A stretch of DNA of 64,000 bases, taken from the NCBI GenBank assembly GCA_029204225.1, contig CM055110.1, positions 14,784,914 through 14,848,913 on the forward strand. The letters run 5' to 3'. The number at the start of each line of letters is the position of its first letter. Position 1 is the first letter of the stretch. Shown piece after piece: positions 24,901 through 36,700 of the stretch. Source of the DNA: Diphasiastrum complanatum. Taxonomy: Eukaryota; Streptophyta; Lycopodiopsida; Lycopodiales; Lycopodiaceae. The translations under genes were made by a program, and so were the position numbers. The notes beneath the pieces were generated by a model that searched no databases, had not been told where the DNA came from, and saw only the letters and a program-made list of their open reading frames with translations.

Positions 24901-27900
24901 TTTTCGAGAGCACCGCAACACCTCATTTCGCTTTCAGTTAATGTTTCACAAAACGCGTTTCGAACAAAGAAACGCGTTTCGAACAAAGAAACGCGTTTCT
25001 TACGTTCCAAACGCCTGAACTTTTTTGACCGAGGAAAGCGACCATACACAGTTTCTCCTTCTGAAATTGCATTCTCTAGAGCATTCTCGTGAAATTGGAC
25101 GTACCTACTTGGTAGTAGTCTTTCTATGAAATGTCTAAACCCCAAAAAAACCCATAAAAACACAATTTCAACAAAAAAATTTCCCGTTGCATTTGGGTGC
25201 GTTTGCACCCTTTCTCTTTTGACCACCCCAAGCTTACCATTGATTGGTTTGACCTTCAAATTTTCTCTATTTGTTCCATTTGCCCTTTCGTCCCCAAGGT
25301 TGCTAGCCACCTGTAGCTCTTTTACCATCTTCATAATACAAGGCCATCTATATGGCCCCCGCAAATCATGAGATTGCTCTTTCCGCACACAAACTACTCT
25401 CTCGAAGTCCCTCCACATAGTGAAACACTTGCATGAACATAGGAACAGTACTTGTCTACATTATCCTGCACACTCAAGATACCCTACTTTAAATAAGGTC
25501 ATGGCTGCATCTCTATTTTTATCATCCACAGGCACCTACTTGTGAGTTAACATTGCCGAAATGACTCCCATGTGCTTGGAACTAGGTCATCCTTTTCCAC
25601 CTTCCTCCACCACCTTTGTGCCGACACTTAAAACGATACGTGCCTTCGGCAATCATCTCAATCTCATTAACACCACACAACCGAAATGCCTTCTCCCACT
25701 TCTGTAACTAATTCTCCATAACATGTATTCCTCATACATACCGCCCTTGTGAACTTAGGCGGCTTCAAACCCTCAATAGTCAAAAATTTGAATTTTGTGC
25801 TTCCTGCCCATTTCTGCTTCTTGCTCACCTAAGCTAAGTTCACCAGCCAAATTACCAGTGCCACTAACTAAGTTCACCACCCATTTCTGCTTCTTGCTCA
25901 CCTGAGCTAAGTTCACCACCCAAATTACCAATGCCACTAACTCTTTCAGGTATATGGCCACACCTCAATTGCTCCACAATCTACTTCAACATGAGCTCCA
26001 TATCATCTACTTTAGCAAAAAGTGCATCAATCCTAGTCTAAACCATTCACACTGCAGCCTCCATTGCTTTCTCATCCCGGCAACCTGAGCATCAGTGCCG
26101 TCATCGACCACGCAACCCATGGTATGACCACGAGTGCATTGACCTTCATCATCACCTAGTTTATGCTCGATCTCACCTTCCGCATTTGGTCAAAGCCATT
26201 TCTCGGGTCTACCATAGAACCACCCAAACAAAGAAAATGGAATATGAGTTTGGTCAAGGCCAAAAAATGATAGATCTCCTTTTTAGTTCCTCTTCAGGTT
26301 CTTTCTGGAAGATATTCATACCACGCTCACCTCCACCTCTGATATTTTTCCCTCCTGATATCATCGAAGATGCCATCTCACGACTCCACTGTCGCAAAGC
26401 TAAGGACATTGATGTTCTGGAGGCTGAGCTTCTAAAGTAGCTCTTGATATCGTCTCACCCTTTCTCCCCAATCTCTTTAACTGCACTGCCACTTCCGGCT
26501 TCCCTTCCTCATGGTCCACCAACCTTATCCATCCTATTCACAAAGGCGGTGATCCTATGAAGGTTGACAACTACCGTACTATTATGATCAGCCACCTTTT
26601 TGCCAAAATCTATGGTTCTATTCTACAGTCGGAGATCAATGCAGAGATGGATATCAGATCACTTCATGCTATTGGACAGGCAGGTTTCAGACCGGGATAC
26701 ACTACTACAGATCATATCTTCACTCTGAGATCCATTATAGAGGAGTCTAGGGCCAAGAGAGAGCGTGTATATTGCTGCTTTGTGGACTTCCGCAAGGCTT
26801 TTGACTCAATGCCTAGACATCTATTGATACAGCGGCTTCGGGATCGAGGATTCTAGAAGGATACCATACATGCAATAGTGTCATTATACCGGCGGGTTAT
26901 TGGTCAGGTCAGACTATCAGGAGTCCTATCACCCGAGGTTGAGAGTAATATTGGGGTTAAACAGGGATGTCCACTCTCACCTACACTCTTTGGACTATAT
27001 GTTGATGAGATGTCCGACATGTGGATGAGGAGACTTTCTATAGACACACCATCCTTGGTCCAACTGAGCATTGTGGAGTACATATCTCGCCGGCGTCTGA
27101 GATCCAAGGTGAGCAGTGATTCGGAGGGAGAGGCTGAGATTCCTGATGTTTCTAGACACAGGCAGCAGAGACAGTGTCGACACCCAGATAGAGAGCCTGC
27201 TACCAGAGCACAGTCTAGAGGTTTACGGCAACGGAAACTTCGACAACATAGCTGGCGACAGAGGAGAGCAACATATCCAGTGGTACCATCACAGCATACC
27301 ATACACTCTTTCTTTCAGGTTGCGGGACATCATGATGTATGACCAGCCCAATGGACCCTGACTGGGCCAGGCACACTTTTCATACAGCCTATATATAGCA
27401 TTTGTTTGCAGTTATTAATTCTTTTGGATTATCGAGCTTTAAGCTCCTATGTTTGCACAGTTGACATGTACCTTTTCTTAGTCCTATGTACCTTAGGGTA
27501 TCTCAAAGGACATTAATAAAGTTCTTTCTTTCTCTCTCTCCACCTGAATTTTACCGACCGGCATTCTCCTACGCCTAATTTGAACCGCTCAATATGTGCC
27601 ACCTAATGCCCCCATGCCCACTCACGGTCCCATCCCCTCAATAGCTTGGAAGCTAAACTAGGCTCTCTCTTGAGCTGAAGAATTTTCACAAGAGATTAAT
27701 ATGGAATCAAAAGCTCACATAGGTGGCAGAGGATAAAAGGAATTGCTTGCTAAATCAGGAGAAGCTGCCTTTTCCCGTGGCCTGATGGGAGTAGTACTTG
27801 ATTGAAAAAATACCTTGAGTTTTGCTTCCATTTTCCCCAATCTTAATTTATTGACACAAAGGGAAATCAAAGTTCACAAACAAATCGATACCGCAAAATT

Positions 27901-30739
27901 TACTACTAAATAGACGTTACTCAGAAAAAAAATACCGTTGCAAATAAACTTCCCTTTTTAACCAAGGTGGTAGTTTATACAAAATATAAACAATCCTCAA
28001 ATTTATAATTCTAAAAAGAAATAAGATCGTAATGGTAGTTCTTAATAGGACAGAGATGTTTAACTTTATGCTTATAGTCCACTTTTGGCAAAATGCAATA
28101 TCTTTATCATACTTGTTGAAAGCAAGACATGAACTCTTAAATGTAGCTGAATGAACAGTCACTAGCCACACATCAGAGCATGGAAAAATCTAACCAACTT
28201 ACACAGAAACTGCTATGATTGAAAGTTGAGGATTTGGATTCCAGGAAACATGGTGCACACGACCATTCATATTCCACACTCTGCAGCAGCGGCCTGTTTG
28301 AACTTCCCAAAGTCGAACTGTGCCATCATAGGAAGCTGCAGCCAACTGTGGGTGTTAGTAACAGCAATGAATTTGCAATTTGAACTACGGAGAGAAATGT
28401 AAGATGAAAACGTAAGCAAAGCATTCTTATGTTTCCTGACTACATAGCTCACTAACATACGTAGCGGTATAAGTGGGGAACAATCCTCCTGAACATAAGA
28501 GACAAGCTCAGAACTTGAGACTTTTGACAAGTTCATAAGTAGCCATTAGATGGCAAAATTTAGGTGTGAGCTTCATGCCTCTTAAGCAGAGGAAAAAAAT
28601 ATTACACAAATCTAAACTGATCTAAGTACAGCATGTAAGAAACTAAAATAACAAATGGCATCAAACTACTTTTAGGAAATCGTCTGATTTTGGCTGCAAC
28701 GCCTTCAACCATCCCATAATTTTCTCATCACTTGCCACCTGATTGAAAACAAGGCACCCGAAACATTGAAACAAAACTAAGTAAAATATGTTAGAAACTG
28801 ATTAAAAAAATGGCATCAAACTACTTTTAGGAAATCATCTGGTCAAATGCTGCAATGCATTCAACCATCCCATAATGTTCTCATCATTTGCCATCTGATT
28901 GAAGACAAGGCACCCTAACCATTGAAATAGACAAGGTTTATAATAGGCCTCAATCTAATTCCTAGTTTAAGAAATTAGAGCTGCAAAACCAAAATAAAGA
29001 CGCCATCTTTATCACTGCAACACATCCTAAGGTCCTAGACAATATATAGAACATCAAAAATGCTTGATTCTCATTTGCAAAACTCATAGTAAACCCAGAT
29101 ATCCGTTTATCTCCTTTTTGAAACACCAGCTCACTGACACTACTTACAGCATCAATCAGCAGTAGAAGAGGATATTGAACACACATTGTCAAATACAGCT
29201 AAGCAGGTTGCAAGGTCACGATGAAAGTGTCCGACCCCCACTACTGAATCAAAGTGTTCCCATTAACTTACTCTAACAATGACTGTATGCTATTAAAATC
29301 TTAACTGTACTCAGTGGTCAAATATCTATTTCCAGTTTAGTTTCCTGGTAGTTTGGTCCCGCTTGGTCTTCTCTTTATTTGATTTCTCAGCTAGTTTTAA
29401 AAGGGCCTTTTGAGTGCATTTATAACTCAGTCTGAGCTGCTTAAAACAAAGCTACTCTAAGCTGAGTAGCAAAGATTGCCCTTTCCACGATTGACAAGTA
29501 GCTGCAAGTCCTACTAAAAATAGGAACTATCAAAAGTACCACTAAGAATGCATAAGACGAGACTATCTCCAAAGGATGACCATCCAGTGTGAAAAAAATG
29601 TCATTGCATAAAGGATATAGATGTATTGAAGACCATAATCTTGGTCTTGTTGAAGTTAACCTCAAACCCACAAAGCGATACAAAAGGAGTGCAACGTAAT
29701 AAGCTGACATTGTAATCCCTCTCTAGTTAGGGGGAACAAAACCACATCATCAGCACATAGTAAACTAGAGATCAGTACAGCACACAATTGGCAACCGTGT
29801 CCACCATCCTCATGAATAACCTGCTCTAATTCATCAGAGAGAGAGAGAGAGAGAGAGAGAGGAAGCAATTTTGCTTCATTCTAAAAGTACTACCAATCTA
29901 TCGAGACAAGCCATCCTCTACCCCGAAAGACCCCAAAACTCTCATATAGTGCCATGACAGCCAGCACAATGTCCGAAGATAAACCAATGTCTCCAAGCCT
30001 CTCAATGAGCATATGACTGGGTATTGAGTCAAAAGCCCACCTAAAAGTAACAACAAACTCTCTACCTCATATATTTTGCCTCCTCGATGAGTGTTCTAAG
30101 AGTGAAGACATGTTCCGATATGAAATAATGTGCCCTGAAGCCCGCCTGTCCCAATGCATGCAATCGTTTATCCTCAGCCTCACAACTCATTGTCTCCTAT
30201 GAAATGGTAATATAGAGCATATCCATAACATGTCCAATCATGATGATGCAATAATTCTATGGTTTCTTGGGGACAACACTTTTGTGGATCTAATGGTGGT
30301 GATTGGTATACTGGGGTGGAGGGAACTATAAATCATGGCAGTGTTGAGGAGGGTAGCAAGCATAGTGGATAGAATATCACCTGCATGGATGAGAAGCTCA
30401 GACGCAAGGTCATCAAAGTCATGGGCTCAATTTGTGGGCTTATAGATAGCCTCACGTACCATAAAGGAGATGATCAAGGAAAAGTTTGTGCATTCGTGTA
30501 AGACAGTAATGCGAGGGGGTAACGGCTTATGCATAAGTGTGGCCTATTTGGTCCAGGCATATAAATTCTTTAGAGGTGGAGCAGGGCACATGGGAGAACT
30601 CACATTAAAAGGCATCTATGAAAAGCAATATAGAAGGTCAATAAGTCTCTTACCCTCGTAAGCCACCTTCTCATGGCGAGGGCACCACGAGATTGTGTGT
30701 CACAAAGATGAGAGAATGTACAACTTTGGATGACATTAA

Positions 30740-30784
<45 letters not shown>

Positions 30785-33700
30785 TTATTGTCCATGAACT
30801 CTAAAAAGTATAAAAGACTAAATAGTACATGCCAAGTGTGATAGTCTATGTAGAAGCATAAAAATATGTTACCAAAAAACAAAACTCAAATGAAAACTAG
30901 TCTATGATTGTCTTAATTAGTCTAAAAGAACTTAGAAACTAAAAAAGATCTTTGCAAATGAGCAAATACTGTGAATGATACCATGAAACAACGATATACT
31001 AGTCAGTGCCATGATCTGTACATATATAAAAGTCAAATAACAAACAGGTCCTAGTAGAGTTGGAACTCTACTAAAATAAGAAAGGATAGATGCCCTCGAG
31101 ACTGCAGGTGGTGCTGAAGATGGAGGGGGTCATCGTCTCCGAGGTCTCTGAACAGCTCTCAATCGCAGTATTAAGCGTTGCCTTTGATCACGATGTCAAT
31201 CATGGAATGGGACATCAGACTCATAAACGAGAGACATTGCCCACTATAACTCAAAAGCCCCTATACACCAAACCTCTGTAGCATACAGAGCAGTAGGTGA
31301 GACCATAGTATCAAATAGCCTGTTTGTACTCAAAGCATCCCAAATATACTTCCTGAAACAGAAACGATGAAGACTAACCAAGGACGCATGACCCCTCCTC
31401 ACCGTAGCTGCCACAGCCTATCTCATGCTAAAAATAGGACCTGTGAAAAGTGTGCCCAAATATGTATAAGAGGATGCAATCTCCAAAGGCTGGTCATCCA
31501 AAGTAAAGCTTTGTCGGTGCATATTGGGCCCAAAAATGTTAAAGATCATGATCTAAGCCTTCCTGGTATGTGCACAAGATGGCAAGTTGTGCAAGAGTTC
31601 TAGAAATCTCTTGTTTTTGGCTACCATATAGGCTTCCTTCTTACATCGTAATAGGGCGATATTAATGCTTCGCCTTGCAAAGAAGATGGAGAGAGGATGC
31701 GAACCTGGATGATATGGAGGTAGGTAGAGCAACCGACATTCCTCGTCATACCTTGTCTCATGGGCAATTAGCTGGAGAGCGGAGGTGACAAAACTTGCTT
31801 TATTGTCCAACGGGGTTTCATATGGTATATGGAGTAGTGAGTAGAGCAAATTCCGAAATAGGAATATCTAGGAGGCTATTATCAATTCCCATCGTCAAAG
31901 TCGACTAAAGAAAGGTTAACACAAGATCAGGATTTGGTGACAAATGCTGGACTACTGCCCATCCATAGAGACATTGTTGTCTCACCCACGGAGCTATAGA
32001 CACCAAATCAAGCAAGCTCAACTCTCCAATCGATCACGGCGTCCCATACCATCACAGCCTATCTTCAACCGTTGCAGACCTACATCTTGACGCTAGAGTA
32101 GCAAACATGTTGGCATAAGCACATGCATGCACCATCCACCCTTCGATAGAATAAACTGCACCAAAATAACGGGAGTTGAGATAAAGGAACAATTTGTCTT
32201 TTGATGCCCTATTTACTATGAGATCAGAGAAAGGCATCATTGTCTCTTTCGTAATCAGCCAATCACTCTCTGCTCATTAATATCATACGATAGATGTGTG
32301 CCCTTGATTATACAAGAGATGTTTCAGCAAAGGAAAGATATTTGCCAAAAGCCCACAGCACCTGCTCAAGTCCAACAGACAAGCATGCAACCTTGTAATA
32401 CCACCTTTTTCTCCAAGCTTCATCCCCATATAAGAGTCCGAGTCAAAGGCAACTATCTCATCTAGACACCGAAACCAGAGAAGGAGTTGTCAACCTCCAA
32501 TCATGGCAGCCTTGAGAGTCCAACTTCATGCCCCAAGGGCATTATGTTCAGCAAGTATTATGACATAATCATCCACCATCACCACATTTTTTAAACAAGT
32601 ACCTTAGGACTTTAATTGATGCTATCATTGTAGATAGTTGAAACATACCTAGATAGTTGTTTCGCAGGGGGCTATTGGCAAGCTCTGCTTTACACTACAT
32701 AGCCTCACTTTTCTAACTGCATTAATACATATAGTATATGGCCGTTTCTTTCTTATGCTTGGTACACACTTGAGAAGAATTCATTAATCTTATGTACCTT
32801 CTAATACTCCCATAATCACATCCTCCTCCAACAAACCATTAACTGGCTTTCCATTGTCTATCTATAGCTTCTAGGGTATGTATACCAAGTTCAGTCTACA
32901 GTATTTAGGTACTCATGTAACTCACGCACAAAAGCTTAGGTGATTTCAGTATGCCAAAACTATAAAGTATACTCATCCAGGAAAATCTACACAGGTTACC
33001 TCTAACATCTTATGAGGAGCATTTTACAGCACAGTGTACATAATTAAGACAATTTTTGCAACCAGAAATTTGAATCTCATCACCTTTATAAACCATATAC
33101 ATGTACCTGAAAGAATGGAATATACAAATATAATATGAGAAGTCAATGATGTCATAAGGTAAAGCTTACAAAAAGTTTCCATGCAACATAGGATTCATAC
33201 TCAAACAATAATTTAGAATACAAAAAACAAAAGCTCTATTATGAACGAACAAAGAATCCACATTGTGTTGTGATCCTTGAGATTTTCATACCCGAAACAA
33301 GCCACTGTCCGGACGGCTCTGTAGATATTGAACAAATAGCTCCAACATGCCCGCGATACTCTAAAAAGCAAACCGTGGGAAAAGGCTGAAGGTCTTTGGG
33401 CTTTGGCAACTTGGGTACAAGTATCTCTGGATCAATATTAATCTGAAAAATTCATGAGACACCAAAATTCAGAGCTCCACTTCATAAACATAGTTAAATC
33501 TAAGAAAAAAATTGCACTAGATATAAACTTACACGTTTCTTTCGTGAACGAGGGCATAAGTACAGGTCCAAACATCGTTCAAACCTTTCCTTGATGAAAT
33601 CAGCATAAGCAGGAACCATGCGAAGCGAATCAAACCTAGAATTGCAGAATGGTTATTGGATGTGAAGTACAACCCTAGGTGTGTCAACTTAAAAGATTGA

Positions 33701-36700
33701 TGGTACAAAAATGACTAATCATACTGTTCACCTACTCAACTGTATAGCATCATATAACAAAGGCCTTCAGCAAATGCATAAAGACCTACTTCCTTGGCAA
33801 AAATTTCGGTCGATCTTCTTCATACATAAGTTGATAAGAATTTACTTCCTCCTGAGTCGGTATGTACTCAAAAGGAGGATTATAGGACTCTTCATGTCCT
33901 GCCAGAATGAAGATGACAACAAGGTCTTAAATAGCTTCGGTGACAGAGTCTTTCTTGATACCTGATGAAATGTACAAGCACACCAACAGACAGGACGCTG
34001 ATACGAAAAATAAAATCAAACTCATCCCACCATCCTCAAAGCTTCAATCTTCGAGTGTTCAATATAAGAAAGCAAGAAAAAACAGATTACTTCCTTTCAC
34101 TTAGCAACCCCTTGTACAAAGAAACTTGTAAGTCATGCAGAAACTGCTCTATCAAAATACCGGATGGTACATATTGAGAACAGCAGGTTGTACTCATGCA
34201 AAAAATTATGTGATTGATATCGAAGGTTACATTAGTGGTATAATAAGTTACTTTGGTAGCTGGAATACGTTTGTGCAGGTAAAAGAGGGTATAGCAACTA
34301 CTTGAATCTTAAGTTGCAAGTGTTGTGGTCCGTGAATTTGTACTTCTCCATAAAGATATTATGATTCCTTTGATTTGAAGTTGGGCATTCAAATATTATA
34401 CTCACACGTAAGTAGTACTTGTTTATAAAGAGTGCGACCCTTATCCAAGCACAAACCCCAACCCTTAAACCAAAAGCAAGCTCTTGATAGAGAACGCATA
34501 ACAACCTCATAACAGTCTTCGATCATGCTCGTGACTCTGCTAGGTAAACAACAGCCCTTGTTTCCAGAAAATTTTCCTACTATTGTATGAACATTTGCAG
34601 CCACTAAATCCTACACCTGAAATGCCCATTAACTGTTCAAGCACTAAACTAAAACTCATATGACCGACCAACTAGCCACTATAAAGTTAAAAATAATCGG
34701 AATTCATGCATCTAAGAGCCATCACTTCTAACATTGAGAAAATTTGCAATCCAATACCCTCTATTTGTGGCAACCCAAGATATTCATCAATGAGCTCTAG
34801 CATTTCTTTAAGGGAGTCATTGTCTACATAACAAAGTCAATCGAACGCCCAGCTTACAACAAAGATCGACACACCAGCAGTTCTAATGGTACTGTTGACA
34901 AGTTTATTCATATAAGAGGGTGACTCAACGTACTCAAAGCTCTTTGCTCATATAATTTTGCAAGGCTTCCATTAGCATTTGATCTTTTCAGCCATTCATT
35001 TGTATTTGATAATATGGGCAAATATTTAGATACTCGGATGGATTTTAGATAGTGACTGATTTGTCCATATGCAGTTGCAACACTCAGATTCTTTCTCTCA
35101 GGGGCCCCAAGATCATGAAGCAAGCAACTCTATATCAAATGGCTTCTTGAATAGTTACTTGCCTTCCCAAACCAGCTTTCCAAGTCAGGCAACTGGGATA
35201 TTTGGACCTCCAGGATTGAAAAAGTTTCCAGGGAAGGTGGAACAGGAGAATGCCATGTCATTATCCTGTTGGTTGATCGTGCCCGCACTTCATTCAGGTA
35301 ACAGGGACTCGGTTCATTAGCTAAACTACTGAACATTGCAAACATATACAGAACTTCAACCAGCCCCTTCCTTGATTCACAAGCTTAAAGAAACTGACTC
35401 CTAACAGGTTTTAAGCAAAAATGGGAACATACATTATTGATCAGATGCATATCTCCAGAGGCACACACACAAAGCCTTCATCCCAGCTTTGATTTAGGGT
35501 TTTTAAAAGCAAATGAGAGGTACCGTGAGTGCACAAAACTGTGAACAAAGCCTATGGCCTCATGGGGAATATCTCCTTCCTTCTAGAAATACAACTACAG
35601 CTGTAAGCTTGGAAACCCTAATTCAAACTTTATGAGCTAAAGACACCAAACGAGCACAGAAAAATCCAATTGAACAAATTGACTCCTATGTTCAGTTTGG
35701 TGCAAATATTATTCTGCAATCTAGACAGAGAAAATGTGAGACTAGCTTAGCTCTTCTGTATAAATGACCGCCTAAGTCACTGATTTTGACCAAAATCCAC
35801 ATGTGCATCAAGATCCCAACTACTTAGATTCACATAGACCAAAAGTATAACTGTAAGTGCATGTCAGTACGTAGACACAGTAACCTACCAGGTAGTTTGG
35901 TTTTTGGAGCAGGAACATAAGCCAACCCATTTGCTGTATTCTCAGTTATTCGAAGATCATCACCCCAGAGCATATAAAATCGAGGTTTTTCCTTTGGAGT
36001 TTCCAACTTGAGCCATCCCTTTCTCAGTGCACGAACAAGCTTCACAACCTGCATATAAATCTCCACCTTATAAAGTTTGCCATTGATAACCATTAATTTC
36101 AATAAACATCAATAAAACGTGAGGAAATATATTGATATTTTTTCTTTCTTAGCAACTTCAAACTTCAAACAATACCTTTTTAGCTTCCCATTTTGAAGGA
36201 ATAAATCGACGCTTGGGCTCGGGAGCACTTGATAAAGGATGTCCTTTATCTTCCCAGGTAAACCAATCTACATATGACTACAATTCAAAAGAACTGCAAC
36301 ATCAACAACCTTGAAAGCCAAAAAGGTTCCTCCAAATGCACAATACTGACAAGACTTCATAAATCAGGGATATGGTCACCTTCAAATTTTGTATATATAT
36401 AAAAGCAAAACAAATAACCTTTTTCAACAAATCAATACCTCATGAGGATTCACTTCAGCGTGAGGAATTCTCCCTTGACGAATTCTTCTTATCATGTCAA
36501 TTTCTTCACTAGTCAGCTGAACTTCTTCATCGTTATACTCATCATACACTTTTCGCCTGATATGTAGATAAACATAAGTAAAATCCTCAATCTATCAAGT
36601 AAAGGCATGCTATTGAAGTTATCAATCATAAACTTAATCATCTGGCACTTTGCATTGCCTGAAGAACAATCGAAACGACAACTCTATTGCTGTTCAGTTT

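Larger units (their letters stand above)
26085..27541 (+). mobile_element. LINE copy in BOP1 intron 9, 5' truncated and internally deleted
   Basis: Starts in the linker ([13 protein letters not shown]), covers RT through motif B, then jumps from YVDEM (about 27017) to the C-terminal tail (SDSEGEAEI, basic region), and ends with the hairpin 27488-27501, GGACATTAATAAAG and a CTTT/CT tail. Motif C and the zinc domain are deleted. Confidence 0.9.

Noticed and set aside
34298-35345. Several 70-85 codon frames in BOP1 intron 5
   Set aside because: They overlap on both strands, lack family resemblance and splice context, and fit chance in AT-rich intron.
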